Shown here: positions 36,482 to 45,630 of the stretch, piece after piece | How the letters are laid out: each line of letters begins with the position of its first letter | Numbering within the stretch: the stretch's first letter is position 1 | Notes under the pieces: generated by a model | Database searches by the model: none | What the model saw: the letters and a program-made list of their open reading frames with translations, nothing else | What the model was told of the DNA's origin: nothing | Translations under genes and position numbers: made by a program | Source: Thermoactinomyces daqus | GTDB lineage: Bacteria > Bacillota > Bacilli > Thermoactinomycetales > Thermoactinomycetaceae | DNA length: 64,000 nt | Reading direction: 5' to 3' | NCBI RefSeq assembly: GCF_000763315.1 | Contig: NZ_JPST01000014.1 | Coordinates: 124,001 to 188,000 of the forward strand

Positions 36482-38284
36482 ATGAAAAAGTGGCTTCAGC
36501 TGGCAAACAGTATACAATGGAAATTGGTTGTGATCTATCTCCTTTTGATCGTGATCGCCATGCAGCTGATCGGGGTCTATTTCTTCCGGCAATTGGAAAA
36601 TTATCTGACCGACAGCCTGCGCGGACAGATCAGGAATAACGCGGTGGCGATTCAGCAGACGATTAAGGACGAGCTGGCCAAACCGGAAAATGACGAGCGA
36701 AACAAAACTATTTTGTATTGGCTGAATACACTGGTTCCCCGCACCTCCAAGATGACGGTGCAGGTGATCGACCAGAACAACTTTGTCATCGCCTCCACCT
36801 CATCCAAACAGAGCAAGATCAAACAGCCCTTCAACTTTCAGCTTCCGGCAAAAGGATCGGCTTCCTTCAAGCGGCGGGACCCGGCGACCAACAAAGATTT
36901 TCAGGTCTACATTCAGAGCATCAAGGGAGAAAACGGAAAAAACCTCGGGATGATTTATATTGAAGCCCCGCTTGACGGGACCTATGCCACGATTTTTGCC
37001 ATCAGCAAGATCCTGCTCAAAATTACGGCCGTCGCCGTCGTCATCTCCAGTTTCCTCATTATTATTTTGGCCCGGACGATCACCTCCCCGGTCAAAGAGA
37101 TTACGGAGCAGGCCACCATTATGGCAGCCGGCGACTTTAACCGTCAGGTGGATGTGCGCAGCAAGGATGAGATCGGGCAACTGGGAATCGCATTCAATCA
37201 TCTGGCTTCCCATCTGCGCAATGCCCTGGCGGAAAAAGAAGAAGAAAAAGAAAAACTGGAGTCGGTGCTGGCCAATATGAGTGACGGAGTGATAGCCACC
37301 GACAGCAAGGGGAATATCATCGTCAAAAACGCGTGGGCGGAAAAGCTTCTGGAATGCCCGGTCAAGATCGGGGACAGCTTCAATCGCGTCCTTCCCTTAT
37401 CCGAACCGATTCAATTTCCCCTGCGCGAAGAAAAGCAAACTTTTCTCGAACTGAACAGCGACGACCCGGAAGAGCTGACGATCCTGAAAATCACCCTTAC
37501 CCCTGTCAAATTAAAAGGGGCGCACCAGACGGGGATGGTTGCCGTACTGGAGGATGTAACTGAACAGGAAAAACTGGACCGGCAGCGAAAAGACTTTGTC
37601 GCCAACGTTTCCCATGAATTGCGCACTCCCCTGACCACCATCAAAAGCTATCTCGAAGCGCTTGATGACGGGGCAATCAATGAACCGGAGCTGGCGACGC
37701 GATTTTTGAAAGTGACCCGGCAGGAAGCAGACAGGATGACCCGCTTGATTCAGGACTTGTTGCAGCTGTCCCGCCTGGACGCGCAAAAATCCAAGTTCGC
37801 CAAGAAACCGGTCTCTGTCGAGCTGATGCTCGAGGAAGCGGTTGACCGTTTTTCCTTCCAGTGCAAACAGAAAAATATCTCTCTTACGCTGTATATCCAT
37901 GAACGGATTCCGCGCGTCTATGCCGATCCGGACAAATTGGATCAAGTGCTGGACAACCTTATTTCCAACGCGGTTAAATACACGCCTGACGGGGGTTCGG
38001 TTGCCGTCGTCGCACAAGAAAAAGCGGATGGCATGGTGGAAATCGGGGTGGCCGACACGGGTATCGGCATCCCGAAAAAAGATCTCGGCCGGATTTTTGA
38101 ACGTTTTTACCGTGTGGACAAGGCCCGCTCCCGCAGCATGGGAGGAACGGGGCTCGGTTTATCGATCGCCCAGCAGATCGTCCACGGTCATCAGGGAGAG
38201 ATTGAAATTGACAGTGTGTACAAGAAAGGGACGCTGGTATCCTTTACGCTGCCCCCGGTGAGTGGAGGGAACGTTCATGAGTGA
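36482..38284 (+). CDS. walK: Sensor histidine kinase WalK (YycG)
   Basis: 600 residues. There are two membrane segments (about 12-35 and 183-205) around an extracytoplasmic Cache/PAS-like domain, then HAMP, a PAS domain (LANMSDGVIATDSKGNIIVKN), the H-box VSHELRTPLTTIKSYLEAL near 376, and a kinase domain with NLISNAVKYTPDGG, DTGIGI and GTGLGLSIA. It phosphorylates WalR in response to cell-wall state. ATG 36482 is the family start; the frame is open further upstream inside walR, but that part is not homologous. Confidence 0.96.
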   Translation: MKKWLQLANSIQWKLVVIYLLLIVIAMQLIGVYFFRQLENYLTDSLRGQIRNNAVAIQQTIKDELAKPENDERNKTILYWLNTLVPRTSKMTVQVIDQNNFVIASTSSKQSKIKQPFNFQLPAKGSASFKRRDPATNKDFQVYIQSIKGENGKNLGMIYIEAPLDGTYATIFAISKILLKITAVAVVISSFLIIILARTITSPVKEITEQATIMAAGDFNRQVDVRSKDEIGQLGIAFNHLASHLRNALAEKEEEKEKLESVLANMSDGVIATDSKGNIIVKNAWAEKLLECPVKIGDSFNRVLPLSEPIQFPLREEKQTFLELNSDDPEELTILKITLTPVKLKGAHQTGMVAVLEDVTEQEKLDRQRKDFVANVSHELRTPLTTIKSYLEALDDGAINEPELATRFLKVTRQEADRMTRLIQDLLQLSRLDAQKSKFAKKPVSVELMLEEAVDRFSFQCKQKNISLTLYIHERIPRVYADPDKLDQVLDNLISNAVKYTPDGGSVAVVAQEKADGMVEIGVADTGIGIPKKDLGRIFERFYRVDKARSRSMGGTGLGLSIAQQIVHGHQGEIEIDSVYKKGTLVSFTLPPVSGGNVHE

Positions 38285-39650
38285 AAAATGGATTGAACAT
38301 GCCAAAACGGCCACCCTGGTCACGCTGGTCACCATCAGCCTGGTGTTGACCGGTTTCCTGTGGTTCAGTTCCCCTGGATACCAGACCAATCCACCCTTTA
38401 CCAAATATGACCTTACCTATATTTACAGCGGTACGAAATACAATGATCGGGCAGCTCATCAGCTGGCTTCCCCCTATCAGGTGATTGTCCATGCCAACAA
38501 CAAAATCTCCTGGTTATTGCCGGAAGGAAATACGTATGCCCGTCTGACCCAATTGCTGCAAAAGGCAAGCTTTGACAGCTTCACCACTGTCGCTCCCACC
38601 GCGGACATGTGGAAAACCCTGTTCACTCAGGCTCCCGGCGCAGAACTGGTCTTCCCGCGCGATATTTCCGTGCAATATGCGGATGCTTTTTTCGATGCTT
38701 CCCTGCTGCAAAAGTATCCGCTCAACGGGCTCGATTCGATCAGCCGCATCTGGTTTTTTTATAACCCGGCATCCAAGGAATCTTTTGTCTGGTTCATCTC
38801 GGCGCAGGATCAGCAAATCGTGCAGGCGAAAGTGGATTTGGGGGACAAGCACCTGGAAGATGAAATCGCCAGGAGCAGCATGACCAAATCCCCGCCGCTG
38901 ACAGCGGTTTTTGCGGACGGCAAAGCCCCGTGGGAGCAAAAGAACCCATCCGGCCATGCGTTTTCCCGATTTTTTTATCTGCCGACCTCTTCGTTGCCGA
39001 TGAACGAATGGAGCTTTAAACTGACATCGTTCGATATCAATGAGATGAAAAAGTGGCTGATCAAAGATCCGAGCGTCGAGCCGTTCGTCACCAATAAAAA
39101 TGAAGATCTCTATATGAACAACAATGAGTTTCTCACCTACAACAAAAAAGGAAACTTTATGAGTTACAGCCAGACGCCTGACGACACAGAACCGGGGACT
39201 TCCAATCTCTACACCGATCTCGCCCATATCAACAACTTTGTGCAAAGGCATCACGGGTGGACCGGCAACTATCTGCTCGACGATGTGCGGAGCAATGATA
39301 ACAATCAATATTCATTCCGCTTGCTGGTGAAAGGATATCCGGTTTACTGGTCGGCCAATGTCCCGATCAATCCTGATCAAATCCAATTACAGACCAACAA
39401 CAACGAAGTGATTAAATATTACCGGTCGGTTTATATCCTGGGGAGCCCCGACCGGCAGAGGACGCTTTCCCTTCCGGGCAAAGCCGAACTTCTGCAAAGT
39501 CTTGCCGACAAGAAAATCAGCCTTTCAACCGTCGAGCAAATCTATCCCGGCTATCAGGCGGACGGAATCGCCGGCAAACAAGCTGTACTCAAACCAGTCT
39601 GGATTGTCATTACCACTTCAGGCAAACGCATGTTTATCAGTTCTCCATGA
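38277..39650 (+). CDS. walH: WalH (YycH), regulator of WalK
   Basis: 457 residues with one N-terminal membrane helix (ATLVTLVTISLVLTGFLWF) and a large outside domain. YycH and YycI contact the WalK membrane region in B. subtilis and restrain it. The start ATG 38277 follows GGAGG and overlaps the walK stop by eight bases. Confidence 0.92.
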   Translation: MSEKWIEHAKTATLVTLVTISLVLTGFLWFSSPGYQTNPPFTKYDLTYIYSGTKYNDRAAHQLASPYQVIVHANNKISWLLPEGNTYARLTQLLQKASFDSFTTVAPTADMWKTLFTQAPGAELVFPRDISVQYADAFFDASLLQKYPLNGLDSISRIWFFYNPASKESFVWFISAQDQQIVQAKVDLGDKHLEDEIARSSMTKSPPLTAVFADGKAPWEQKNPSGHAFSRFFYLPTSSLPMNEWSFKLTSFDINEMKKWLIKDPSVEPFVTNKNEDLYMNNNEFLTYNKKGNFMSYSQTPDDTEPGTSNLYTDLAHINNFVQRHHGWTGNYLLDDVRSNDNNQYSFRLLVKGYPVYWSANVPINPDQIQLQTNNNEVIKYYRSVYILGSPDRQRTLSLPGKAELLQSLADKKISLSTVEQIYPGYQADGIAGKQAVLKPVWIVITTSGKRMFISSP

Positions 39651-39668
39651 TGCGGGGAGGATTCCCAA

Positions 39669-40430
39669 ATGGATTGGAGTCGTGCCAAAACCATTTTTAT
39701 CATCGCTTTTCTCATTCTCGACCTTTTTCTGGGGGCACAGCTCAGCCATACGATGCAGCAACAATCACAATTTGTGGAGGAGAATGATATTTCCGCACAA
39801 CAGCTACAGCAATTGCTGAAACAGGCCAAAATCAAATTCGCGGTTAAAGCGCCGAGCCCCCCGGAGCAACTGGATACCTACAAAGCAACCATCACGGCGA
39901 TGGACAACAGCTGGAACCGGGATGAAAAAGGAGGCTATATCAAAGAGTTCCGTAACCCCCTTTCCTATCGTAACCAGCATGAGCTGGAAGGGATTTTGCA
40001 TAAAGAAATCCCTTTTTTCGGCGAATTTGATTACATGCCGGCCCTGTCCACCCCGTCAAAAAAGCTGGTTTATTTGCAAATGGTGGGAAACCGTCCCATT
40101 TATGACGGAAAAATAGAGGTGAACCTTTCCGGTTCCCACCGGATTCACTCCATTCATGTAACCCGGTTTCAACTGGAAAAGGTGCAGGCGGTGCAGCTGG
40201 TTCCTTTCAATAATGTGCTCTACCGCTTTGTCACCGGGTGGAACAAGACGGACTTTACGATTAGCAGCGCCACTCTCGGCTATCAGGCCAAGGTTTATCC
40301 GGGAACGAGCGAAGATTACTGGTTAATCCCCTGCTGGTGTTTCCGGGTGGGGAACAGCCATCTCCTGGTGAATGCCACCAATCGCGGCGGCGATGAAGAT
40401 GTGGAAACAGGGCCGGGGATCACAAAATAA
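39669..40430 (+). CDS. walI: WalI (YycI), regulator of WalK
   Basis: 253 residues with an N-terminal membrane helix (TIFIIAFLILDLFLGAQL) and an outside domain of the YycI type. It acts with WalH on WalK. The ATG 39669 has a GGAGG site, 18 bases after walH. Confidence 0.92.
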   Translation: MDWSRAKTIFIIAFLILDLFLGAQLSHTMQQQSQFVEENDISAQQLQQLLKQAKIKFAVKAPSPPEQLDTYKATITAMDNSWNRDEKGGYIKEFRNPLSYRNQHELEGILHKEIPFFGEFDYMPALSTPSKKLVYLQMVGNRPIYDGKIEVNLSGSHRIHSIHVTRFQLEKVQAVQLVPFNNVLYRFVTGWNKTDFTISSATLGYQAKVYPGTSEDYWLIPCWCFRVGNSHLLVNATNRGGDEDVETGPGITK

Positions 40431-40453
40431 AAAACAAAGGAACGAACAAGACG

Positions 40454-41260
40454 ATGAAATTTAGCGTTCTGGCGAGTGGAAGTACAGGAAATGCCCTTTT
40501 TATCGAATCGGATAAAACGCGGATTTTGATCGATGCCGGATTGAGCGGCAAACAGCTGGAAGAGCGCATGAAAAAAATCGACATCGATCCGTCGACCATC
40601 GAAGCCATTTTTGTCACACACGAGCATATTGACCATGTGCGCGGATTAGGGGTGATGGCCCGGCGCCACCAGATCCCCGTCTATATGAATGAGGCGACGT
40701 GGCTGAGCCTTCCCTCAACCGTTGGCGAAATCCCGGAACCGTTGCAGAATGTGCTGGAAACCGGAGCGGCCCTTCAATTTCAGGACCTGACCATCGAGTC
40801 GATCCCCATCTCCCACGATGCGGCCGAACCGGTCGGCTACCAGATTCGCCAAGGCCGGGAATGCCTCGCCACCGTGACCGACCTGGGATATGTGAGCAAA
40901 CGCATTGTCGACCAAGTAAACGGCGCTGACACGCTCATCTGGGAAAGCAATCATGATGTGGAAATGCTGCGCATGGGTTCTTATCCCTGGAATGTAAAGA
41001 GAAGGATTTTGAGCGACACCGGCCATTTATCCAATGAAGATGCCGGTGCGGCCCTGACCGAGATTCTGAAGGGCATCGGGGAAAACGTTTATCTGGCGCA
41101 TTTGAGCCGTGATAATAACATGAGCGAACTGGCCCATCTGACGGTGAAAAACATATTGGAAGAAACGGGGATGAAAGTGGGACGCGATGTCCATCTGTGG
41201 CCGACATTTGACGACCGCCCCACTCCTCTCCGCGAAGTGCGCATAAAGGTAAAAGGGTAG
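40454..41260 (+). CDS. walJ: WalJ (YycJ), metallo-beta-lactamase-fold hydrolase
   Basis: 268 residues of the beta-lactamase-fold exonuclease-like family. Metal-binding motif THEHIDHVRG is near residue 57, with further ligands in SHDAAEPVGY, DLGYVS and DTGHLSNEDAG. In Firmicutes it ends the wal operon; a role in DNA processing linked to cell-division control has been suggested. It follows walI by 23 bases. Confidence 0.92.
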   Translation: MKFSVLASGSTGNALFIESDKTRILIDAGLSGKQLEERMKKIDIDPSTIEAIFVTHEHIDHVRGLGVMARRHQIPVYMNEATWLSLPSTVGEIPEPLQNVLETGAALQFQDLTIESIPISHDAAEPVGYQIRQGRECLATVTDLGYVSKRIVDQVNGADTLIWESNHDVEMLRMGSYPWNVKRRILSDTGHLSNEDAGAALTEILKGIGENVYLAHLSRDNNMSELAHLTVKNILEETGMKVGRDVHLWPTFDDRPTPLREVRIKVKG

Positions 41261-41296
41261 CCCCCTGTTCCGGTTCCGGCAAGGGGCTGCCCTTTC
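41255..41296 (+). terminator. Terminator of the wal operon
   Basis: GGGTAGCCCC (41255-41264) pairs with GGGGCTGCCC (41283-41292), followed by a T-rich stretch. It overlaps the walJ stop codon. Confidence 0.75.
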
Positions 41297-41299
41297 CTT

Positions 41300-41557
41300 T
41301 CAGTAAAACGAATGTTCATCATTTTGGTTTGCACCTGGCTCTGCCTTCACCTCTGCATCAAGTCCCTTGACCAGTTCCGCAAATTCGTTTCTTTCTATCA
41401 GGCCTTTACCGATCAATAGTTCCAAAAGGGCCGTCAACAGCAAAGTCTGCTTGTAAAAATCCAGCTTCAGATCGGCCAATTGCGCCCCGAAATTCACTTC
41501 GTCACAGCGCTTATGAGGACTTACCGGCTTACCCGCTTTCGCGCGATTTTCTTCCAT
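41300..41557 (-). CDS. Small hypothetical protein
   Basis: 85 residues from ATG 41557 behind GGGAG. The middle (FGAQLADLKLDFYKQTLLLTALLELLIGKGLI) is strongly helical and amphipathic. I do not recognise the family. It is convergent to the wal operon and divergent from htrA. The ribosome site and codon pattern support a real gene. Confidence 0.55.
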   Translation of the reverse strand: MEENRAKAGKPVSPHKRCDEVNFGAQLADLKLDFYKQTLLLTALLELLIGKGLIERNEFAELVKGLDAEVKAEPGANQNDEHSFY

Positions 41558-42113
41558 TTTCTCAACTCCCAAGCAAGCAACCGACGTATAGATATTTTCT
41601 ACTATTCCCCTCCTTTTTCCTATTTTATGAGCTGATTTCCACCTGCAAAATATCAAACTCCGGCAGGCTCACGCGATGATTCCCCCGCTTTGCTGATCGA
41701 GAACCCCCTTCCGGTAATTTTTGCAAACAAAAAGCGGCCCCGAGGGAACGCCGGCCAAATGCTCAATTCCAATATGGTTTCAATCAAACGGAGACAAAGC
41801 CCGAATGGTTCGAGTTGCAATGAGACACAGACGGGGGGGAATTTTACCCAGTTTTTCATTGCAGTTTGAATCATCACCTTTTATGATTTCATTGAAAGCG
41901 GCCGGTTCTGCCTTTTCAGCAAACATTCAGCCAATCCTCAAGAAATGTTCAGTTCCTTTTAAGCAACCATTCAGCCGATCAGGATATGATGAGATTGTAA
42001 GCAAAATCGGCTGAATGCCCTCATCAAATATGAGGAGGGCGGAAAAATCTCCTCATGCCCAAGGTTAAAGACTTTACCAATTCGGGTATATTAAGGATGC
42101 AGGAGGGAATGAA
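41558..42113 (+). other. htrA upstream region with repeated ATTCAGCC elements
   Basis: 556 bases without a supported gene. It holds ATTCAGCCAAT (41925-41935), ATTCAGCCGAT (41969-41979) and its exact inverted copy ATCGGCTGAAT (42006-42016). The first two are 44 bases apart. They lie 100-190 bases before the htrA start and look like operator sites or a stem-loop in the leader. Confidence 0.4.
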
Positions 42114-43292
42114 ATGGGATATTATGACGAATCGGACCACTATCCAAAAAGACGCCTCACCTCCCCGATCTGGACTGCTCTCATTTCAGCAATTATCGGC
42201 GGATTGGTCGTCTTGCTCTTAACCCCTTTCTTTATTTCAAGAGGGATTCTCTCTCTTCCGCCCACTTCTTACAACGGTGCAATCTCCGGACCAACCACAA
42301 CGACGAGCGTCAAAGTGAACTCAGATATTACCAAGGCCGTCCAAAAAGTGGCGCCTGCAGTGGTCTCGGTTATCAACTACAACAGATCGGAAGACTTTTT
42401 TAACCCACAGGAAGTGGAGAAAGACACGGGTTCCGGCATCATTTTCCGAAAAGCAAACGGAAAAGCCCTGATCGTCACCAATTACCATGTGATTGCCGGC
42501 GGTGACCAGTTCAAAGTCGTCATTTCCGGATCAGACAACAAAAAAGAGGTCAACGCCAAACTGCTTGGCGGCGATCAACTGACCGACCTGGCAGTGTTGG
42601 AAATTCCGGACACCTATGTGACGGCTGTTGCCGAATTTGGCAACTCCGATACGCTCAAAGCGGGAGAACCTGCGATCGCGATCGGAAATCCGCTCGACCT
42701 CGGGCAATCGGTTACTGTCGGGGTGATCAGCTCTCCCAAACGCTCCATCAGCGTGGATGAAGTCAACACCACCGACGTCATTCAGACAGATGCAGCGATT
42801 AACCCCGGTAACAGCGGTGGTGCGCTGGTGAACATCGCCGGACAGGTTATCGGCATCAACCGGCTGAAAATCGCCGAATCAGGGGTGGAAGGGCTTGGAT
42901 TTGCCATTCCGGTAAACGAAGCTCGCCCCATCATCGAACGGTTGATTCAATACGGACATATCTCCCGTCCATGGCTGGGTGTGGGACTGGTGGATCTTTC
43001 CACTTTGCCCGGTTACACCCTGGATCAGTTGAAGTTGCCTGATTCCGTAACGGAGGGAGTGGCCGTTGCCAAAGTGGAACCGGGAAGCCCGGCCGATGAA
43101 GCGGGTTTGCAACCGCGCGACGTAATTGTAGCGCTTGACGGCAAAGCGGTCAAAGATTCGTCCGGACTCCGCTCATATCTCTACCAAAACAAAAACGTCG
43201 GCGATAAAGTAACCATTACCTATTACCGTGACGGCCAAAAACAGACAGGGACGCTCGAACTGGGCGAAGCACCGCAAAACATATCACAATAG
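42114..43292 (+). CDS. htrA: HtrA-like membrane serine protease
   Basis: A 392-residue DegP/HtrA-type protease for envelope protein quality control. One N-terminal membrane helix (ALISAIIGGLVVLLLTPFFI) anchors it. The catalytic triad is H in NYHVIAGG near 124, D in TDLAVLEI near 160 and S in NPGNSGGAL near 234. One PDZ domain follows (GVAVAKVEPGSPADEAGLQPRDVIVALDG). ATG 42114 follows AGGAGG. In Bacillus this gene (yycK/htrC) also follows walJ. Confidence 0.95.
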   Translation: MGYYDESDHYPKRRLTSPIWTALISAIIGGLVVLLLTPFFISRGILSLPPTSYNGAISGPTTTTSVKVNSDITKAVQKVAPAVVSVINYNRSEDFFNPQEVEKDTGSGIIFRKANGKALIVTNYHVIAGGDQFKVVISGSDNKKEVNAKLLGGDQLTDLAVLEIPDTYVTAVAEFGNSDTLKAGEPAIAIGNPLDLGQSVTVGVISSPKRSISVDEVNTTDVIQTDAAINPGNSGGALVNIAGQVIGINRLKIAESGVEGLGFAIPVNEARPIIERLIQYGHISRPWLGVGLVDLSTLPGYTLDQLKLPDSVTEGVAVAKVEPGSPADEAGLQPRDVIVALDGKAVKDSSGLRSYLYQNKNVGDKVTITYYRDGQKQTGTLELGEAPQNISQ

Positions 43293-43293
43293 G

Positions 43294-43317
43294 GCTCCGT
43301 TATCGCGGAGCTTTTTC
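43294..43317 (+). terminator. Terminator of htrA
   Basis: GCTCCG-TTATCG-CGGAGC followed by five T, immediately after the stop codon. Confidence 0.85.
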
Positions 43318-43456
43318 CATTTCCGTAAAAGTACAAGTTTGCCTGAACTGTCATCCCTGAGTTATCCTGAAAAAAGCACGCACATGATCCTTCCGTTTGT
43401 TTTGACTGGATTGTGGATAACTTATGAATAACTTTATATAATCATGGAGTGAAAAC

Positions 43457-43639
43457 ATGAACACAGAACACGTTTGGTACGCTTGTAATGAACATATCGA
43501 CATTATTCTCGATGAAATTGTGGATGATACCTCACTCGCTCCTGAAATGGAACTTTATCGCGGAGATGACAACGAAGCAAAGTGCGGCTGGTGCGGGAAC
43601 CGGCCTGCTTACCGTCTTTGGGTAAACCCCGGGGAATAA
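43457..43639 (+). CDS. CxxH/CxxC small zinc-binding-like protein
   Basis: 60 residues with CNEH near the start (YACNEHIDIILDE) and CGWC near the C-terminus (KCGWCGNRPAYRLWV), the defining pairs of the CxxH/CxxC family found next to rlmH in Bacillales. These probably bind one zinc; function is unknown. It is 19 bases before rlmH and shares its transcript. Confidence 0.85.
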   Translation: MNTEHVWYACNEHIDIILDEIVDDTSLAPEMELYRGDDNEAKCGWCGNRPAYRLWVNPGE

Positions 43640-43658
43640 AAGGAGTTAAAGAATTTCC

Positions 43659-44138
43659 ATGAAAATCGATGTGATAGCCGTTGGCAAACTAAAGGAAAAA
43701 TATCTGCAACAGGCATGTGCTGAGTATCTGAAGCGGCTGAAGCCCTATGCGAAAGTGGAAGTGATCGAAGTAGCGGAAGAAAAGGCTTCCGATCCCGTCC
43801 ATAAAACGGAAATGGAACAGATCGTCGCCAAAGAAGGGGAGCGGATCATGCGCCATCTCTCTCCGGACGCATACACGATCGCACTGGAAATTGAAGGCGA
43901 ATCACTCTCTTCCCCAGCTTTTGCAAAGAAGCTCGACAAGCTGGCTACCTACGGAAAAAGCCATCTTCATTTCATCATCGGCGGTTCTTACGGTTTATCG
44001 CCACAAGTGACTGCATCCGCCGATCTGTCCTTATCCTTTTCATCCATGACCTTTCCCCATCAACTGATCCGCCTCTTTCTGCTGGAACAAATCTACCGGG
44101 CATTCAAGATCAATCGGGGAGAAACGTACCACAAGTGA
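43659..44138 (+). CDS. rlmH: 23S rRNA pseudouridine-1915 N3-methyltransferase RlmH
   Basis: A 159-residue SPOUT methyltransferase with a trefoil knot. The SAM loop is FIIGGSYGLSP near 107-117 and the C-terminal segment SFSSMTFPHQLIRLFLLEQIYRAF is typical. Length is exact for the family. ATG 43659 follows AGGAG. Confidence 0.96.
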   Translation: MKIDVIAVGKLKEKYLQQACAEYLKRLKPYAKVEVIEVAEEKASDPVHKTEMEQIVAKEGERIMRHLSPDAYTIALEIEGESLSSPAFAKKLDKLATYGKSHLHFIIGGSYGLSPQVTASADLSLSFSSMTFPHQLIRLFLLEQIYRAFKINRGETYHK

Positions 44139-44160
44139 ACGGGACCTGTTAAAACGGCAT

Positions 44161-44200
44161 AAAAAAGCACCGGCTGATGCAAAAAGGCCGGTGCTTTTTT
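44161..44200. terminator. Bidirectional terminator between rlmH and purA
   Basis: AAAAAAGCACCGGC pairs with GCCGGTGCTTTTTT. It serves the convergent rlmH and purA genes. Confidence 0.92.
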
Positions 44201-44216
44201 ATGAGTCAGAAGTTCT

Positions 44217-45503
44217 TTACGCATAGACAGGGCGAACCTGGATCGTTTGATCACGGTCCGGCCCTACCGAGAAAATCGCAATCGGAATACCTGTCAGTTG
44301 GGAAATCCGTTCTACATAGCGCTTGGTTTCTTCCGGAAGATCACTGTAGCTGCGAACCCCGGTAATATCCGTTTTCCATCCCGGAAGCTCCTCATAAATC
44401 GGTTTGCATTTTTTCAACAGGTTCAAATTGGCCGGATAATTTTCAATCCGCTTCCCTTCGCATTCATAAGCGACGCAGATTTTTACCGTATCCAGTCCGG
44501 TCAACACATCGAGCGAATTCAGGGAGAGACCGGTGATACCGCTTACCCGGCGGGCATGGCGCACCACGACGGAATCAAACCAGCCCACGCGTCGCGGCCG
44601 CCCGGTCGTCGTTCCGTACTCACGCCCAACCTCGCGAATTTGCTCCCCGATCTCGTTGAACAGTTCGGTCGGGAACGGGCCATCTCCCACCCGGGTGGTA
44701 TAAGCTTTGGCCACGCCGATCACCTGGTGGATTTTCGTCGGGCCGACACCTGAACCGATGCAAACGCCTCCGGCTACCGGATTGGAAGAAGTCACAAAAG
44801 GATAGGTTCCTTGGTCGATATCCAGCATCACCCCTTGCGCTCCTTCAAACAGCACGCGTTTCCCTTGGTCAATCGCGTCATTTAAGACGACGGACGTGTC
44901 GGTCACATAGGGGCGGATTCGCTCGGCACAAGCGAGATACGTTTCATATACTTCTTCAAATTTGCACCCTTCGGTCTCGTACAGGCGATCCAAAATGCGG
45001 TTTTTCTCTTCAAGGTTCCGGGTCAGCTTTTCCTTGAATACTTCCGGATCAAGCAAGTCGCTGATGCGAATTCCTACCCGTGCAGCCTTGTCCATATAAG
45101 CCGGTCCGATTCCTTTCCCCGTCGTTCCGATCTTTCCGGCTCCCTTACTTTTTTCCTCAGCCAAATCCAATTTAATGTGATAGGGCATGATCACATGGGC
45201 GCGGTCGGAAATGCGGAGATTGTCCGCCTTTACGCCATGCTCTTCCAAGTAATCGAGCTCTTTTACCAGCGCCACCGGATTGATGACCATCCCATTGCCC
45301 AAAACACAGATCTTCTCTTTGTAGAAAATACCTGAGGGAATCATGTGCAGTTTGTATCGGGTTCCCCCAAACACGATGGTATGGCCGGCATTGTTTCCAC
45401 CTTGGTAACGGGCAACCGCTTCTGCTTTTTCCGCCAGAAAATCAGTGATTTTTCCTTTGCCTTCATCTCCCCACTGGGTTCCTACCACTACGACCGTGGA
45501 CAT
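44217..45503 (-). CDS. purA: Adenylosuccinate synthetase
   Basis: A 428-residue enzyme joining IMP and aspartate with GTP to form adenylosuccinate. The P-loop-like [14 protein letters not shown] is at the N-terminus, followed by [20 protein letters not shown], and [13 protein letters not shown] near 300. ATG 45503 follows AGGAGG. It appears monocistronic, as in B. subtilis. Confidence 0.97.
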   Translation of the reverse strand: MSTVVVVGTQWGDEGKGKITDFLAEKAEAVARYQGGNNAGHTIVFGGTRYKLHMIPSGIFYKEKICVLGNGMVINPVALVKELDYLEEHGVKADNLRISDRAHVIMPYHIKLDLAEEKSKGAGKIGTTGKGIGPAYMDKAARVGIRISDLLDPEVFKEKLTRNLEEKNRILDRLYETEGCKFEEVYETYLACAERIRPYVTDTSVVLNDAIDQGKRVLFEGAQGVMLDIDQGTYPFVTSSNPVAGGVCIGSGVGPTKIHQVIGVAKAYTTRVGDGPFPTELFNEIGEQIREVGREYGTTTGRPRRVGWFDSVVVRHARRVSGITGLSLNSLDVLTGLDTVKICVAYECEGKRIENYPANLNLLKKCKPIYEELPGWKTDITGVRSYSDLPEETKRYVERISQLTGIPIAIFSVGPDRDQTIQVRPVYA

Positions 45504-45630
45504 GATTCGTTCCTCCTAATAAGGATTAAAAACAATTCCCGAACATTTTTCACTCAACGAACTCATTTTAACAATTAAATACACATGAGTCAACGAAATA
45601 CACGAACGTTATATTGACTTTCCGGCTTAA

